Part shown: piece by piece, positions 43,757 through 50,882 of the stretch
Numbering within the stretch: the first letter of the stretch is position 1
Layout of the letters: every line of letters begins with the position of its first letter
Source of the DNA: DASZIT01 sp963770635
GTDB lineage: Bacteria; Actinomycetota; Acidimicrobiia; Acidimicrobiales; RAAP-2
Direction of reading: 5' to 3'
Assembly: GCA_963770635.1 (NCBI GenBank)
Contig: CAVYQI010000007.1
Location: 248,001 to 312,000, forward strand
Length of the DNA stretch: 64,000 bases
The notes under the pieces: generated by a model
What the model saw: the letters and a program-made list of their open reading frames with translations, nothing else
What the model was told of the DNA's origin: nothing
Database searches by the model: none
Program-made: the position numbers and the translations under genes

Positions 43757-44701
43757 TCAGGTCCATCCTTCTGCCCTCGAGCGGAAGGCGGTGACCACCG
43801 GGGCGAGGTACTCGACGGCGGCCTGTTCACCTCGGGGCGGCTTCAGCCCAATCCGGAAATCGGTGACCCCCGCCTGGTGCAGCTTCGGAACCGGCTCCAT
43901 CGTCTGCTCGAGATCGAGGGCGCCGTCATCACCCTTCACCGCCCGCAAGGTACCCACCACTCCCAGGTCTCCTGGATCGCGGTCACGATCGGCGACGGCA
44001 GCTCGCATCCGGGCGATGCCCGCCTCGATGTCGGCGGCGTCGTCTCCCCACGGGATCCACCCGGACCCATAGCGAGCCAATCGATCCATCGACCGGGGGT
44101 TGACCGTCCCGCTCACCCAGATCGGCACCCCTCCGGGTCGGGTCGGTTTGGGCATCTGGTGGATGTTCGCAAACGACAGCTCGGGACTGTCGTAGCTTGC
44201 CGTCTGGTTCTGCCAGAGGGCCTGGCATACCTCGATGGTGTGGTTGAGCTGCCGGCCCCGACCCTCGAAGGAGAGCCCGGCCGCCTCGTATTCCTCCCGT
44301 TGCCAGCCGACCCCCACGCCGAGATCGAGACGACCCCCGGACAAGACGTCAATGGTGGCGGCGGTCTTCGCCAATGCCACCGGTCTCCGCAAGGCCGCCA
44401 CCAGGATGCTGGTGGCGAACCGGGCTCGGGTGGTCAACGCCGTGAGGTGGGCGATGGTGGCCAGAGGCTCGAGCCAGGATCCGTCGGGGCCGGTGGGTTG
44501 CCGACCGCCCCGAGATCCACCGTTGGACGGATCACCGTAGGCATCGAGATGCTCGCCGAACACGATGTGGTCGGACATCACCAACCGGTCGAAGCCGGCC
44601 TGGTCCGCCGCCCGGGCGAATTCGATCACCTGCGACCAATCCTCGGGTTCCTCCGCGGCGAAGGTGGGCAGGCTGGTTGACAGTTCCGGGGGTTTGGTCA
44701 T
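43757..44701 (-). CDS. LLM-class F420-dependent oxidoreductase
   Basis: A 314-residue LLM oxidoreductase of the TIGR03619 type. Motifs are FARAADQAGFDRLVMSDHIVFGE, ARFATSILVAALRRPVALAKTAAT, GRLDLGVGVGWQREEYEAAG and GGVPIWVSGT. All belong to the F420/FMN-binding barrel. It lies between the MaoC operon and an ACAD gene on the same strand, with 55 bases to the ACAD stop. A reduction or oxidation coupled to F420 in the same catabolic route is likely, but the substrate is not visible. Confidence 0.88.
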   Translation of the reverse strand: MTKPPELSTSLPTFAAEEPEDWSQVIEFARAADQAGFDRLVMSDHIVFGEHLDAYGDPSNGGSRGGRQPTGPDGSWLEPLATIAHLTALTTRARFATSILVAALRRPVALAKTAATIDVLSGGRLDLGVGVGWQREEYEAAGLSFEGRGRQLNHTIEVCQALWQNQTASYDSPELSFANIHQMPKPTRPGGVPIWVSGTVNPRSMDRLARYGSGWIPWGDDAADIEAGIARMRAAVADRDRDPGDLGVVGTLRAVKGDDGALDLEQTMEPVPKLHQAGVTDFRIGLKPPRGEQAAVEYLAPVVTAFRSRAEGWT

Positions 44702-44754
44702 GATGGCGTCTCCGATCGGCCGAACTGGACCCTAATGGGGATCGACCAACGACC

Positions 44755-45957
44755 TCAGGCCAGCGCGCTGAAGGGCACATCCTTGTCGGTGCGCGGTTCC
44801 CGGGGCAGGCCGAGGACCCGCTCACCCAGCGAGTTCCGTTGGATGTTGTCGGTCCCACCGCCGAGTTTCGACATCCACTGATTGAGGAAGGCGGTCTCCC
44901 AGGCGCCGCTGTCGATGGCACTGCCATCGGCCAGCATGCCGTTGGCGCCGACCAGCTCCATGAGCAGGTCGCCGGTCAGGCTCATGTGCTGGGACACCAG
45001 CAGTTTGGTGGTCGCCGCCTCCGGGCCGGGCTGGCGCCCATGGGAAAGGGCGGTCTGCACGCGGTAGTTCATGAATCGGAGCAGTTGTATGCGGGTGTAA
45101 AAGGCGGCGACGTGCTGCCGAACCAACGGGTCGCGGTTCCCGCCCAACCGGCGAGCCAGGTCCAGGACCTGGTCGGCGGTGATGCCCTGTCCGGCGCCAC
45201 CGATGAGCGTGCGCTCGTTGCTCAGCGTGGTGTGGGTCACTGCCCACCCGTTGTCGATGGTCCCCACCACGTTCTCCACCGGGACGGCCACATCGGTGAG
45301 GAACACTTCGTTGAAATGGGCGAAGCCGGTGATCTGGCGGAGCGGGCGGACTTCGATACCCGGAGTCCGCATGTCCAACAGGAAGTAGGTGATGCCCCGG
45401 TGCTTGGGCAGGTCCGGATTGGTGCGGGCGATCAAAATGGCCCAGTCGCTGTGCTGGGCACCCGAGGTCCATACCTTCTGGCCGTTGACGACGAACTGGT
45501 CGCCATCGCGTTGGGCTCGTGTCTTCAGACCGGCCAGATCGGACCCGGCGTCGGGTTCGGAGAACAGCTGGCACCACACCTCTTCGCCCTGGAGCATGGC
45601 CCCCAGGTGCTGCTGCTTCTGCTCCTCGTTGCCGTGGGCGATGAGGGTCGGCCCGCACATGCCGATGCCGACGGCAAAGGCACCCACCGAGACGTCGTAC
45701 TTGGCGGCTTCCTGATTGAAGATGGTCTGGTGCCACGAGCTGTCCCCCCGGCCGCCGTACTCGGCGGGCCAGGTAATCGCCCCCCAACCTCCTTCGTAGA
45801 GGGAGTACTGCCACTCCCGGCACCGCTTCACGTAATCCGGGTGCTCGTGGTTGCGTGACCAGTCGTCGAGTCCGGTGCGAAGTTGGGCGTGATCCGCCAG
45901 CCAGGCCGACACCTCGCGCCGGAACTCAGAGTCGTCGGCGCTGTCGTCAAAGTTCAT
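44755..45957 (-). CDS. Acyl-CoA dehydrogenase
   Basis: A 400-residue acyl-CoA dehydrogenase. WPAEYGGRG and VWCQLFSEPDAGSDLAGL are the substrate and flavin motifs, FVVNGQKVWTSGAQH follows, and the C-terminal helical domain ends NIQRNSLGERVLGLPRE. The catalytic-base region is unlike medium-chain enzymes (no IYEGT motif), so it may be part of a heterotetrameric FadE-type pair with the ACAD at 40.2-41.5 kb. AAGGAT stands before the ATG at 45957. The amidohydrolase gene upstream is 31 bases away on the same strand. Confidence 0.9.
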   Translation of the reverse strand: MNFDDSADDSEFRREVSAWLADHAQLRTGLDDWSRNHEHPDYVKRCREWQYSLYEGGWGAITWPAEYGGRGDSSWHQTIFNQEAAKYDVSVGAFAVGIGMCGPTLIAHGNEEQKQQHLGAMLQGEEVWCQLFSEPDAGSDLAGLKTRAQRDGDQFVVNGQKVWTSGAQHSDWAILIARTNPDLPKHRGITYFLLDMRTPGIEVRPLRQITGFAHFNEVFLTDVAVPVENVVGTIDNGWAVTHTTLSNERTLIGGAGQGITADQVLDLARRLGGNRDPLVRQHVAAFYTRIQLLRFMNYRVQTALSHGRQPGPEAATTKLLVSQHMSLTGDLLMELVGANGMLADGSAIDSGAWETAFLNQWMSKLGGGTDNIQRNSLGERVLGLPREPRTDKDVPFSALA

Positions 45958-45988
45958 GTGCAAATCCTTCCGAGGGCCAACCCGCAGG

Positions 45989-47188
45989 TCAACGATCGAG
46001 GTCGAGGTCGAGCATCCGGATGGCGTTTCCGCGGACGATCTTGTAGATCTGCTCGTCGGAGAGGTCGGCCATCATCTCCTCCGCCACCTTCTTGGTGTCC
46101 GGCCAGGTCGAATCGGTATGCGGGTAGTCGGTCTCGAAGGTGACGTTGTCGACACCGACCCGGTCCAGCGACTCGAGGCCGTGCCGGTCCTTGAAGAAGC
46201 AGCCGAACACCTGGCGGTAGTAGTAGGTCGACGGCGGCTCGGGTACCAGGTCGTGCGACCCGGTCCAGGCCCGGTGGTCCTCCCACACGTCATCGGCCCG
46301 CTCGAGGATGTAGGGCAACCAGCCGATCTGGCCTTCGGAATAGGCCAATTTGAGGGACGGGAATCGGATCAGCACCCCAGAGAACAGGAAGTCGGCCAGC
46401 GAGGCCATGGCGTTCCCGAACGACAGGGTGGCCGCCACCGAGGCGGGGGCGTCGCCCGAGGTGGCCGGCATCTTCGACGACGAGCCGATGTGCATGCAGA
46501 CCACGGTGCCGGTCTCCGCACTGGCGGCGAAGAACGGGTCCCAATACCCTGAATGAATACTGGGCAGGCCCAGGTGGGGAGGGATCTCGCTGAAGCACAC
46601 CGCCCGGACACCCCGGGCTGCGTTCCGGCGCACCTCTTTGGCCGCCAGCTCGGCGTCCCACAGCGGGATCAGGCACAGCGGGATGAGCCGGCCGCCGCTG
46701 TCGCCGCACCACTCCTCGACCATCCAGTCGTTGTATGCCCGGACACAGGCCATACCCAGCTCGCGGTCGGTGGTCGCCTCGGTGAAGGTCTGGCCGCAGA
46801 AGCGAGGAAAGGTGGGGAAGCACAACGACGCCTCCACGTGGTTCAACTCCATGTCGTCGATCCGGGCCTTCGGCTGGTAGCAGCCTGGGCGCATCTCGTC
46901 GTAGGTGATCGGGCTCATGGTCATGTCATCGCGGTCGAAACCCACCGCGGCCACATGGCGTTTGTGCACATAGACCAGATCCTCGAACAGCCAGCAGTCG
47001 GCTTGGGGGCCGTTGGGGTCCCAGCTGACCTCATAGGTGCCCCCACCGACGTGGACCATCGGCCCGATACCCCGTCGTTCGATGCGGGGGGCGCGATCGA
47101 CGAACTGGCTGGGCATCCAGTCCTTCCAGACGTGGGAGGGTTCGACAACATGGTCATCGACGCTGATGATCTTCGGAATAGTCGGCAT
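45989..47188 (-). CDS. Amidohydrolase family 2 protein (COG2159), paralog 6
   Basis: A 399-residue COG2159 protein. Motifs are ISVDDHVVEPSHVW, VCMHIGSSSK and ETDYPHTDSTWP, with AYNDWMVEEWCGDSGGRLIPL and CFSEIPPHLGLPSIHSGYWDPFF nearly identical to paralog 5. The high similarity to paralog 5 suggests related substrates. I take the ATG at 47188; a GTG nine bases earlier is possible. The 17-base palindrome TCTGACG-GTG-CGTCAGA lies 22 bases upstream. It leads the minus-strand run with the ACAD. Confidence 0.87.
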   Translation of the reverse strand: MPTIPKIISVDDHVVEPSHVWKDWMPSQFVDRAPRIERRGIGPMVHVGGGTYEVSWDPNGPQADCWLFEDLVYVHKRHVAAVGFDRDDMTMSPITYDEMRPGCYQPKARIDDMELNHVEASLCFPTFPRFCGQTFTEATTDRELGMACVRAYNDWMVEEWCGDSGGRLIPLCLIPLWDAELAAKEVRRNAARGVRAVCFSEIPPHLGLPSIHSGYWDPFFAASAETGTVVCMHIGSSSKMPATSGDAPASVAATLSFGNAMASLADFLFSGVLIRFPSLKLAYSEGQIGWLPYILERADDVWEDHRAWTGSHDLVPEPPSTYYYRQVFGCFFKDRHGLESLDRVGVDNVTFETDYPHTDSTWPDTKKVAEEMMADLSDEQIYKIVRGNAIRMLDLDLDR

Positions 47189-47209
47189 CGCCCACACCCA
47201 TTCTCTGTA

Positions 47210-47226
47210 TCTGACGGTGCGTCAGA
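47210..47226. promoter_or_regulatory. TetR-type operator palindrome TCTGACG-N3-CGTCAGA
   Basis: A perfect 7-3-7 palindrome between the divergent amidohydrolase (47188) and Ltp (47421) genes. TGACG-N3-CGTCA half sites are typical of TetR operators in actinobacteria. No regulator gene is adjacent, so the protein is encoded elsewhere in the window or genome. Confidence 0.6.
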
Positions 47227-47420
47227 ACTTGCCTTACCTTACCCCTGGCGCTCGACGTGCCCAAGCTGACGAACCACGAAGGAGCCGGCGATGCGACCAC
47301 GCCGACCGATGGATGCGTCGAAGTACATTTACGGACCGAGGAGGACACCGTCGACGGTGTCGCTTGCATCGCAACCCGGAGGAGACCGGACATCGCACCC
47401 GACCAGATGGCCAACTAGCG

Positions 47421-48587
47421 GTGGCCCACCCGTTTCACAACGCGGCCATCGCCGGCGTCTCCAACACCGTCCAGGCTCGCAGCCTGCCTGACCACGATTC
47501 GCTGTCCATTGCCATCGAAGGGGCCCTCGGGGCATTGGACGACGCTGGGCTCGGGGTTGCCGACGTCGACGGAGTCATCGGCGAGCGAGCGGGCGAGCTC
47601 GCCTACGAGCTCCGTCTGGGTCCCTGCCGACGCTCGCCCAATGGGTTGGGCATCCCCGCCGTCCTCGAGGCTGCCGCCCTCATCACCACCGGACAGTGCC
47701 AGGTGGTGCTGGTGGTCGGCGGAAGTGCCGGCATCTACACCGACCGGGCGTCCACCGCCCCCTGGACCCGTCCCACCAACGAATTCGTGGTCGGCTACGG
47801 GATGTTCACCGCGGTCGAGTTTGCCTTGATGGCCAAACGGCACATGCTGACGTTCGGTACCACCCCTGGGCAGCTGGCGGAGGTGGCGGCCACCATCCGC
47901 AACAATGGGCACCTGAACCCGGAGGCCGTCTACTTCGAGCGCGGCCCGTTCGCCCCCGAGGACATCCTCGCCTCCCGGCCGATCGCCGAGCCGTTCCATC
48001 TGCTCGACTGCTCAACCACCTCCGAGGGGGGCTGCGGTCTGGTCTTGACCACCGCCGAGCGGGCCGCCGACCTGAAACAACCGGCGGCGTGGATCCTGGG
48101 GGGCGGCAGTGACGCCTACGGCCCCTCCTACCAGCACGGTCCGATCTGGGACTTTACCGGCCGACCCGGCCAGGACGTCCCCGCTGGCTATGTGGGGCGC
48201 CGGGCGGCAGCCGCGGCGTTCGTCACCGCCGGACTCTCCCCCACTGACGTCGACGTCTGCGAACTGTACGACCCGTTCTCGTTCGAGATCATCCGCCAGC
48301 TCGAGGCCTTCGGCTTCTGCCCGGATGGGGAAGGGGGCGCGTTCGTCTCCGACGGCACCATCCGCCCCGGAGGACGGCTCCCGGTGACCACCGACGGGGG
48401 CACCATGTCCTTTGCTCATCCCGGCAACTCCACCCAGATGCTCCAGCGGGTCATCCGGAGCGTCCAGCAGGTCCGGGGTACCTGCGCCTCCGCCCAGGTG
48501 ACCGGCGCCGAGGTCGCCCTGTGTTCCAACGGGGGCTCGGGAGCGCTCTTCAACGACGTCATGCTGGTCGGCTCGGTGCGGCCATGA
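47421..48587 (+). CDS. Thiolase-like lipid-transfer protein (Ltp), second copy
   Basis: A 388-residue thiolase-fold protein. HPFHNAAIAGVSNTVQAR opens it, VLEAAALITTGQCQVVLVVGG is the second-strand unit, and the catalytic-cysteine region is missing. DVDVCELYDPFSFEIIRQLEAFGFCPDGEGG is the conserved Ltp motif, and TTDGGTMSFAHPGNS stands where thiolases have the GHP motif. It is only distantly similar to the copy at 34.8 kb. The GTG at 47421 has no clear ribosome-binding site; a small open frame ends two bases before it. The stop overlaps the OB-fold gene (ATGA). Expected role: retro-aldol cleavage with its partner. Confidence 0.84.
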   Translation: MAHPFHNAAIAGVSNTVQARSLPDHDSLSIAIEGALGALDDAGLGVADVDGVIGERAGELAYELRLGPCRRSPNGLGIPAVLEAAALITTGQCQVVLVVGGSAGIYTDRASTAPWTRPTNEFVVGYGMFTAVEFALMAKRHMLTFGTTPGQLAEVAATIRNNGHLNPEAVYFERGPFAPEDILASRPIAEPFHLLDCSTTSEGGCGLVLTTAERAADLKQPAAWILGGGSDAYGPSYQHGPIWDFTGRPGQDVPAGYVGRRAAAAAFVTAGLSPTDVDVCELYDPFSFEIIRQLEAFGFCPDGEGGAFVSDGTIRPGGRLPVTTDGGTMSFAHPGNSTQMLQRVIRSVQQVRGTCASAQVTGAEVALCSNGGSGALFNDVMLVGSVRP

Positions 48588-49024
48588 CCCGGCTCCGCCC
48601 CCAACCCCCGGGCACGCCGGCCCCGGTGCCGTCGAGGTTCTCGGCGCCGTACTGGGAAGGCTGTGCCCGGGAAGAGCTTCTGTTCCTCCGGTGTTCGAAC
48701 TGCCACCTGGCCATCGCCGACGCCGCCCGCATCTGCTGGCGCTGCCACAGCCGCATATTGCGGTGGGAACGGAGCCGGGGCCGGGGATGCCTCTACAGCT
48801 GGACGATCGTCTGGCGTCCCCAGACCCCGGTCTTCGAGGTTCCCTATTCGGTGGCCATCGTCGAACTCGACGAAGACATCTGCGTGGTGAGCTCGGTCAT
48901 CGGCTGCGAGCCGGACGGCCTGGCCGAAGGAATGGAAGTGGCCGTCGAATTCCATCCCGTCAACGACGAAATCAAACTCCCCTACTTCCGGCCGGTCGTC
49001 GATGGCGGTTCGTCATCGGGGTGA
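48584..49024 (+). CDS. Zn-ribbon OB-fold (DUF35) protein, second copy
   Basis: A 146-residue DUF35 protein. The helix PYWEGCAREELLFLRC leads to a zinc ribbon with CSNC and CWRC pairs, then the OB barrel (GCLYSWTIVWRPQTPVFEVPYSVAIVEL). The ATG at 48584 overlaps the Ltp stop. It would form the acyl-CoA-binding partner of the Ltp subunit, as in the first pair. After it 127 bases separate the next crotonase, with a possible promoter at 49081-49095. Confidence 0.88.
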   Translation: MTRLRPQPPGTPAPVPSRFSAPYWEGCAREELLFLRCSNCHLAIADAARICWRCHSRILRWERSRGRGCLYSWTIVWRPQTPVFEVPYSVAIVELDEDICVVSSVIGCEPDGLAEGMEVAVEFHPVNDEIKLPYFRPVVDGGSSSG

Positions 49025-49080
49025 GCGGATCAGAGCTCCGGCTGCCCAGGTCGGATCCGGCTCCGCCTCCCGATCCAGTT

Positions 49081-49095
49081 CATACGATATACAAT
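49081..49095 (+). promoter_or_regulatory. Possible promoter with degenerate CATA-N3-TATG site
   Basis: CATACGATATACAAT lies before the crotonase at 49152. TACAAT is a good -10 hexamer. The first 11 bases match CATA-N3-TATG except for the last position, so the GntR could act here too. No clear -35 is seen. Confidence 0.35.
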
Positions 49096-49151
49096 CTGGC
49101 CCGGAGCGGCGAGGTCGACAAGGTCGGTATTCCGTGACAACAGGAGAACCC

Positions 49152-50003
49152 ATGAGTAGCCGCACCGAGACCGGGCCCCAGACCAAGGACACCGGCGAGA
49201 CCCTTGTCATCGAGCGCCACGGACCGGTCGGTTGGCTGATCTTCAACCGACCCGGTTCGGCCAACGCCATGAACGCGGCCATGCTCGACGGACTCGAAGT
49301 CGCCTGGCGGGAGCTGGACGCCGACCCGTCGGTGCGGGTCATTGTGAACACCGGAGCGGGTCACGCCTTCCAGACCGGGCTGGATGTAGTGGAGTTGGCC
49401 AAGGACCCCGATGCCCTTCGGGAGCAGTCCCGCCGGACGAAACGGGCCGAGCTTCGGCTGACCGCATGGCACAACCGGGTCTGGAAGCCGGTCATCGCCG
49501 CGGTGAACGGGGTGTGTGCGGGAGGAGGGCTCCATTTCGTCGCCGACGCCGACATCGTGATGGCCTCGTCCAACGCCACCTTCCTCGATCCCCACGTCTC
49601 GATCGGTCAGGTCACCGCCTACGAGGCCATCGGGCTGCTCCGGAAGATGCCGGTGGAGGCGGTGATGAGGATGGCGCTGGTCGGACGGTACGAGCGGATC
49701 AATGCCCAGCGGGCCTATGAGCTGGGGATGATCAGCCAGATCATCGACCCGCCTGAGCGGCTCCGGGAGGCGGCCCAGGAGCTGGCCGAGAAGATCGCCA
49801 AGAACTCCCCGGCGGCGATGGCCGCCACCAAGCGGGCCCTGTGGGGGGCGTTGGAGCTCGGGCTCACCGACGCCTGCAAGGCGGGCGCCACCGAGCTGGT
49901 GGGCATGTGGGGCCACCCCGACCAGGAAGAGGGGCCGCGGGCCTTCGCGGAGAAGCGAGAGCCCCGGTGGGTGGAGCCCGGAGCGTCGGCGCCCCCGACG
50001 TGA
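49152..50003 (+). CDS. Crotonase-fold protein with His/Asp in place of both catalytic Glu (copy A)
   Basis: A 283-residue crotonase. The oxyanion strands GAGHAFQTGLDVVE and NGVCAGGGLHFVADADI are normal, but the first catalytic glutamate is His (GGGLH) and the second is Asp (FLDPHVS). The C-terminal third is almost identical to the next gene. AGGAG precedes the ATG. It cannot be a standard two-Glu hydratase; dehydratase, hydrolase or other crotonase chemistry is possible. It starts a run with copy B, a CoA ligase, MaoC and an SDR. Confidence 0.84.
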   Translation: MSSRTETGPQTKDTGETLVIERHGPVGWLIFNRPGSANAMNAAMLDGLEVAWRELDADPSVRVIVNTGAGHAFQTGLDVVELAKDPDALREQSRRTKRAELRLTAWHNRVWKPVIAAVNGVCAGGGLHFVADADIVMASSNATFLDPHVSIGQVTAYEAIGLLRKMPVEAVMRMALVGRYERINAQRAYELGMISQIIDPPERLREAAQELAEKIAKNSPAAMAATKRALWGALELGLTDACKAGATELVGMWGHPDQEEGPRAFAEKREPRWVEPGASAPPT

Positions 50004-50047
50004 ACGATTTCGATCGTCGGCGCCGCGCCGAGATTTAGGAGGAGCAC

Positions 50048-50863
50048 ATGCCGTACTCGAGCTACGAGTGCCTGACCGTCGAACGCCATGGCAAGGTCGG
50101 ATGGTTGATCAACAACCGCCCGGAGCAGCTGAATGCCATGAACGCGCGGATGCGCGACGAGTTCGCCCAGGCCTGGATCGAGCTCGACCAGGACCCCGAG
50201 GTGCGGGTCATCGTGCACACCGGCGAGGGCCGGGCGTTTCAGACCGGGGTGGACGTGACCGAAATCGCCGGCGACGGCGTCGGCATGGAGCGCTACCGGG
50301 AGGGACTCGAGGATCTCGACATCCATTTCACCGCCTGGCACCAGAAGGTGGCCAAGCCAGTCATCACCGCAGTGAACGGCATCTGCGCCGGCGGTGGTTT
50401 CCACTGGGTGGCCGACGCCGACATCGTGATGGGAGCCTCCGACGCCACCTTCTTCGACCCCCACGTGTCGGTCGGCCAGGTGGTGGCCATCGAGGCCATC
50501 GGGCTGATCAGGAAGATGCCGGTGGAGGCGGTGATGCGGATGGCCCTGGTGGGACGATACGAGCGGATCGACGCCCAGCGGGCCTACGAGCTGGGGATGA
50601 TCAGCCAGATCGTCGACCCGCCCGAGCGCCTTCGGGAGGCGGCCCAGGAGCTGGCCGAGAAGATCGCCAAGAACTCCCCGGCGGCGATGGCCGCCACCAA
50701 GCGGGCCCTGTGGGGGGCGTTGGAGCTCGGGCTCAGCGACGCCTGCAAGGCCGGCGCCACCGAGTTGGTCGGCATGTGGGGCCACCCCGACCAGGAAGAG
50801 GGGCCGCGGGCCTTCGCGGAGAAGCGAGAGGCCCGGTGGGTGGAGCCGGGCGGAGGCCAATGA
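50048..50863 (+). CDS. Crotonase-fold protein with His/Asp in place of both catalytic Glu (copy B)
   Basis: A 271-residue crotonase next to and homologous with copy A. GEGRAFQTGVDVTE and NGICAGGGFHWVADADI form the CoA-binding strands; the catalytic positions are again His (GGGFH) and Asp (FFDPHVS). In the last 118 residues it differs from copy A at only five positions, while the first 140 are clearly more different. GGAGGAG precedes the ATG. Both copies being kept with the same unusual residues argues for function. They may form a mixed trimer. Confidence 0.85.
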   Translation: MPYSSYECLTVERHGKVGWLINNRPEQLNAMNARMRDEFAQAWIELDQDPEVRVIVHTGEGRAFQTGVDVTEIAGDGVGMERYREGLEDLDIHFTAWHQKVAKPVITAVNGICAGGGFHWVADADIVMGASDATFFDPHVSVGQVVAIEAIGLIRKMPVEAVMRMALVGRYERIDAQRAYELGMISQIVDPPERLREAAQELAEKIAKNSPAAMAATKRALWGALELGLSDACKAGATELVGMWGHPDQEEGPRAFAEKREARWVEPGGGQ

Positions 50864-50882
50864 CCCGCAAGCCGACCCACCG

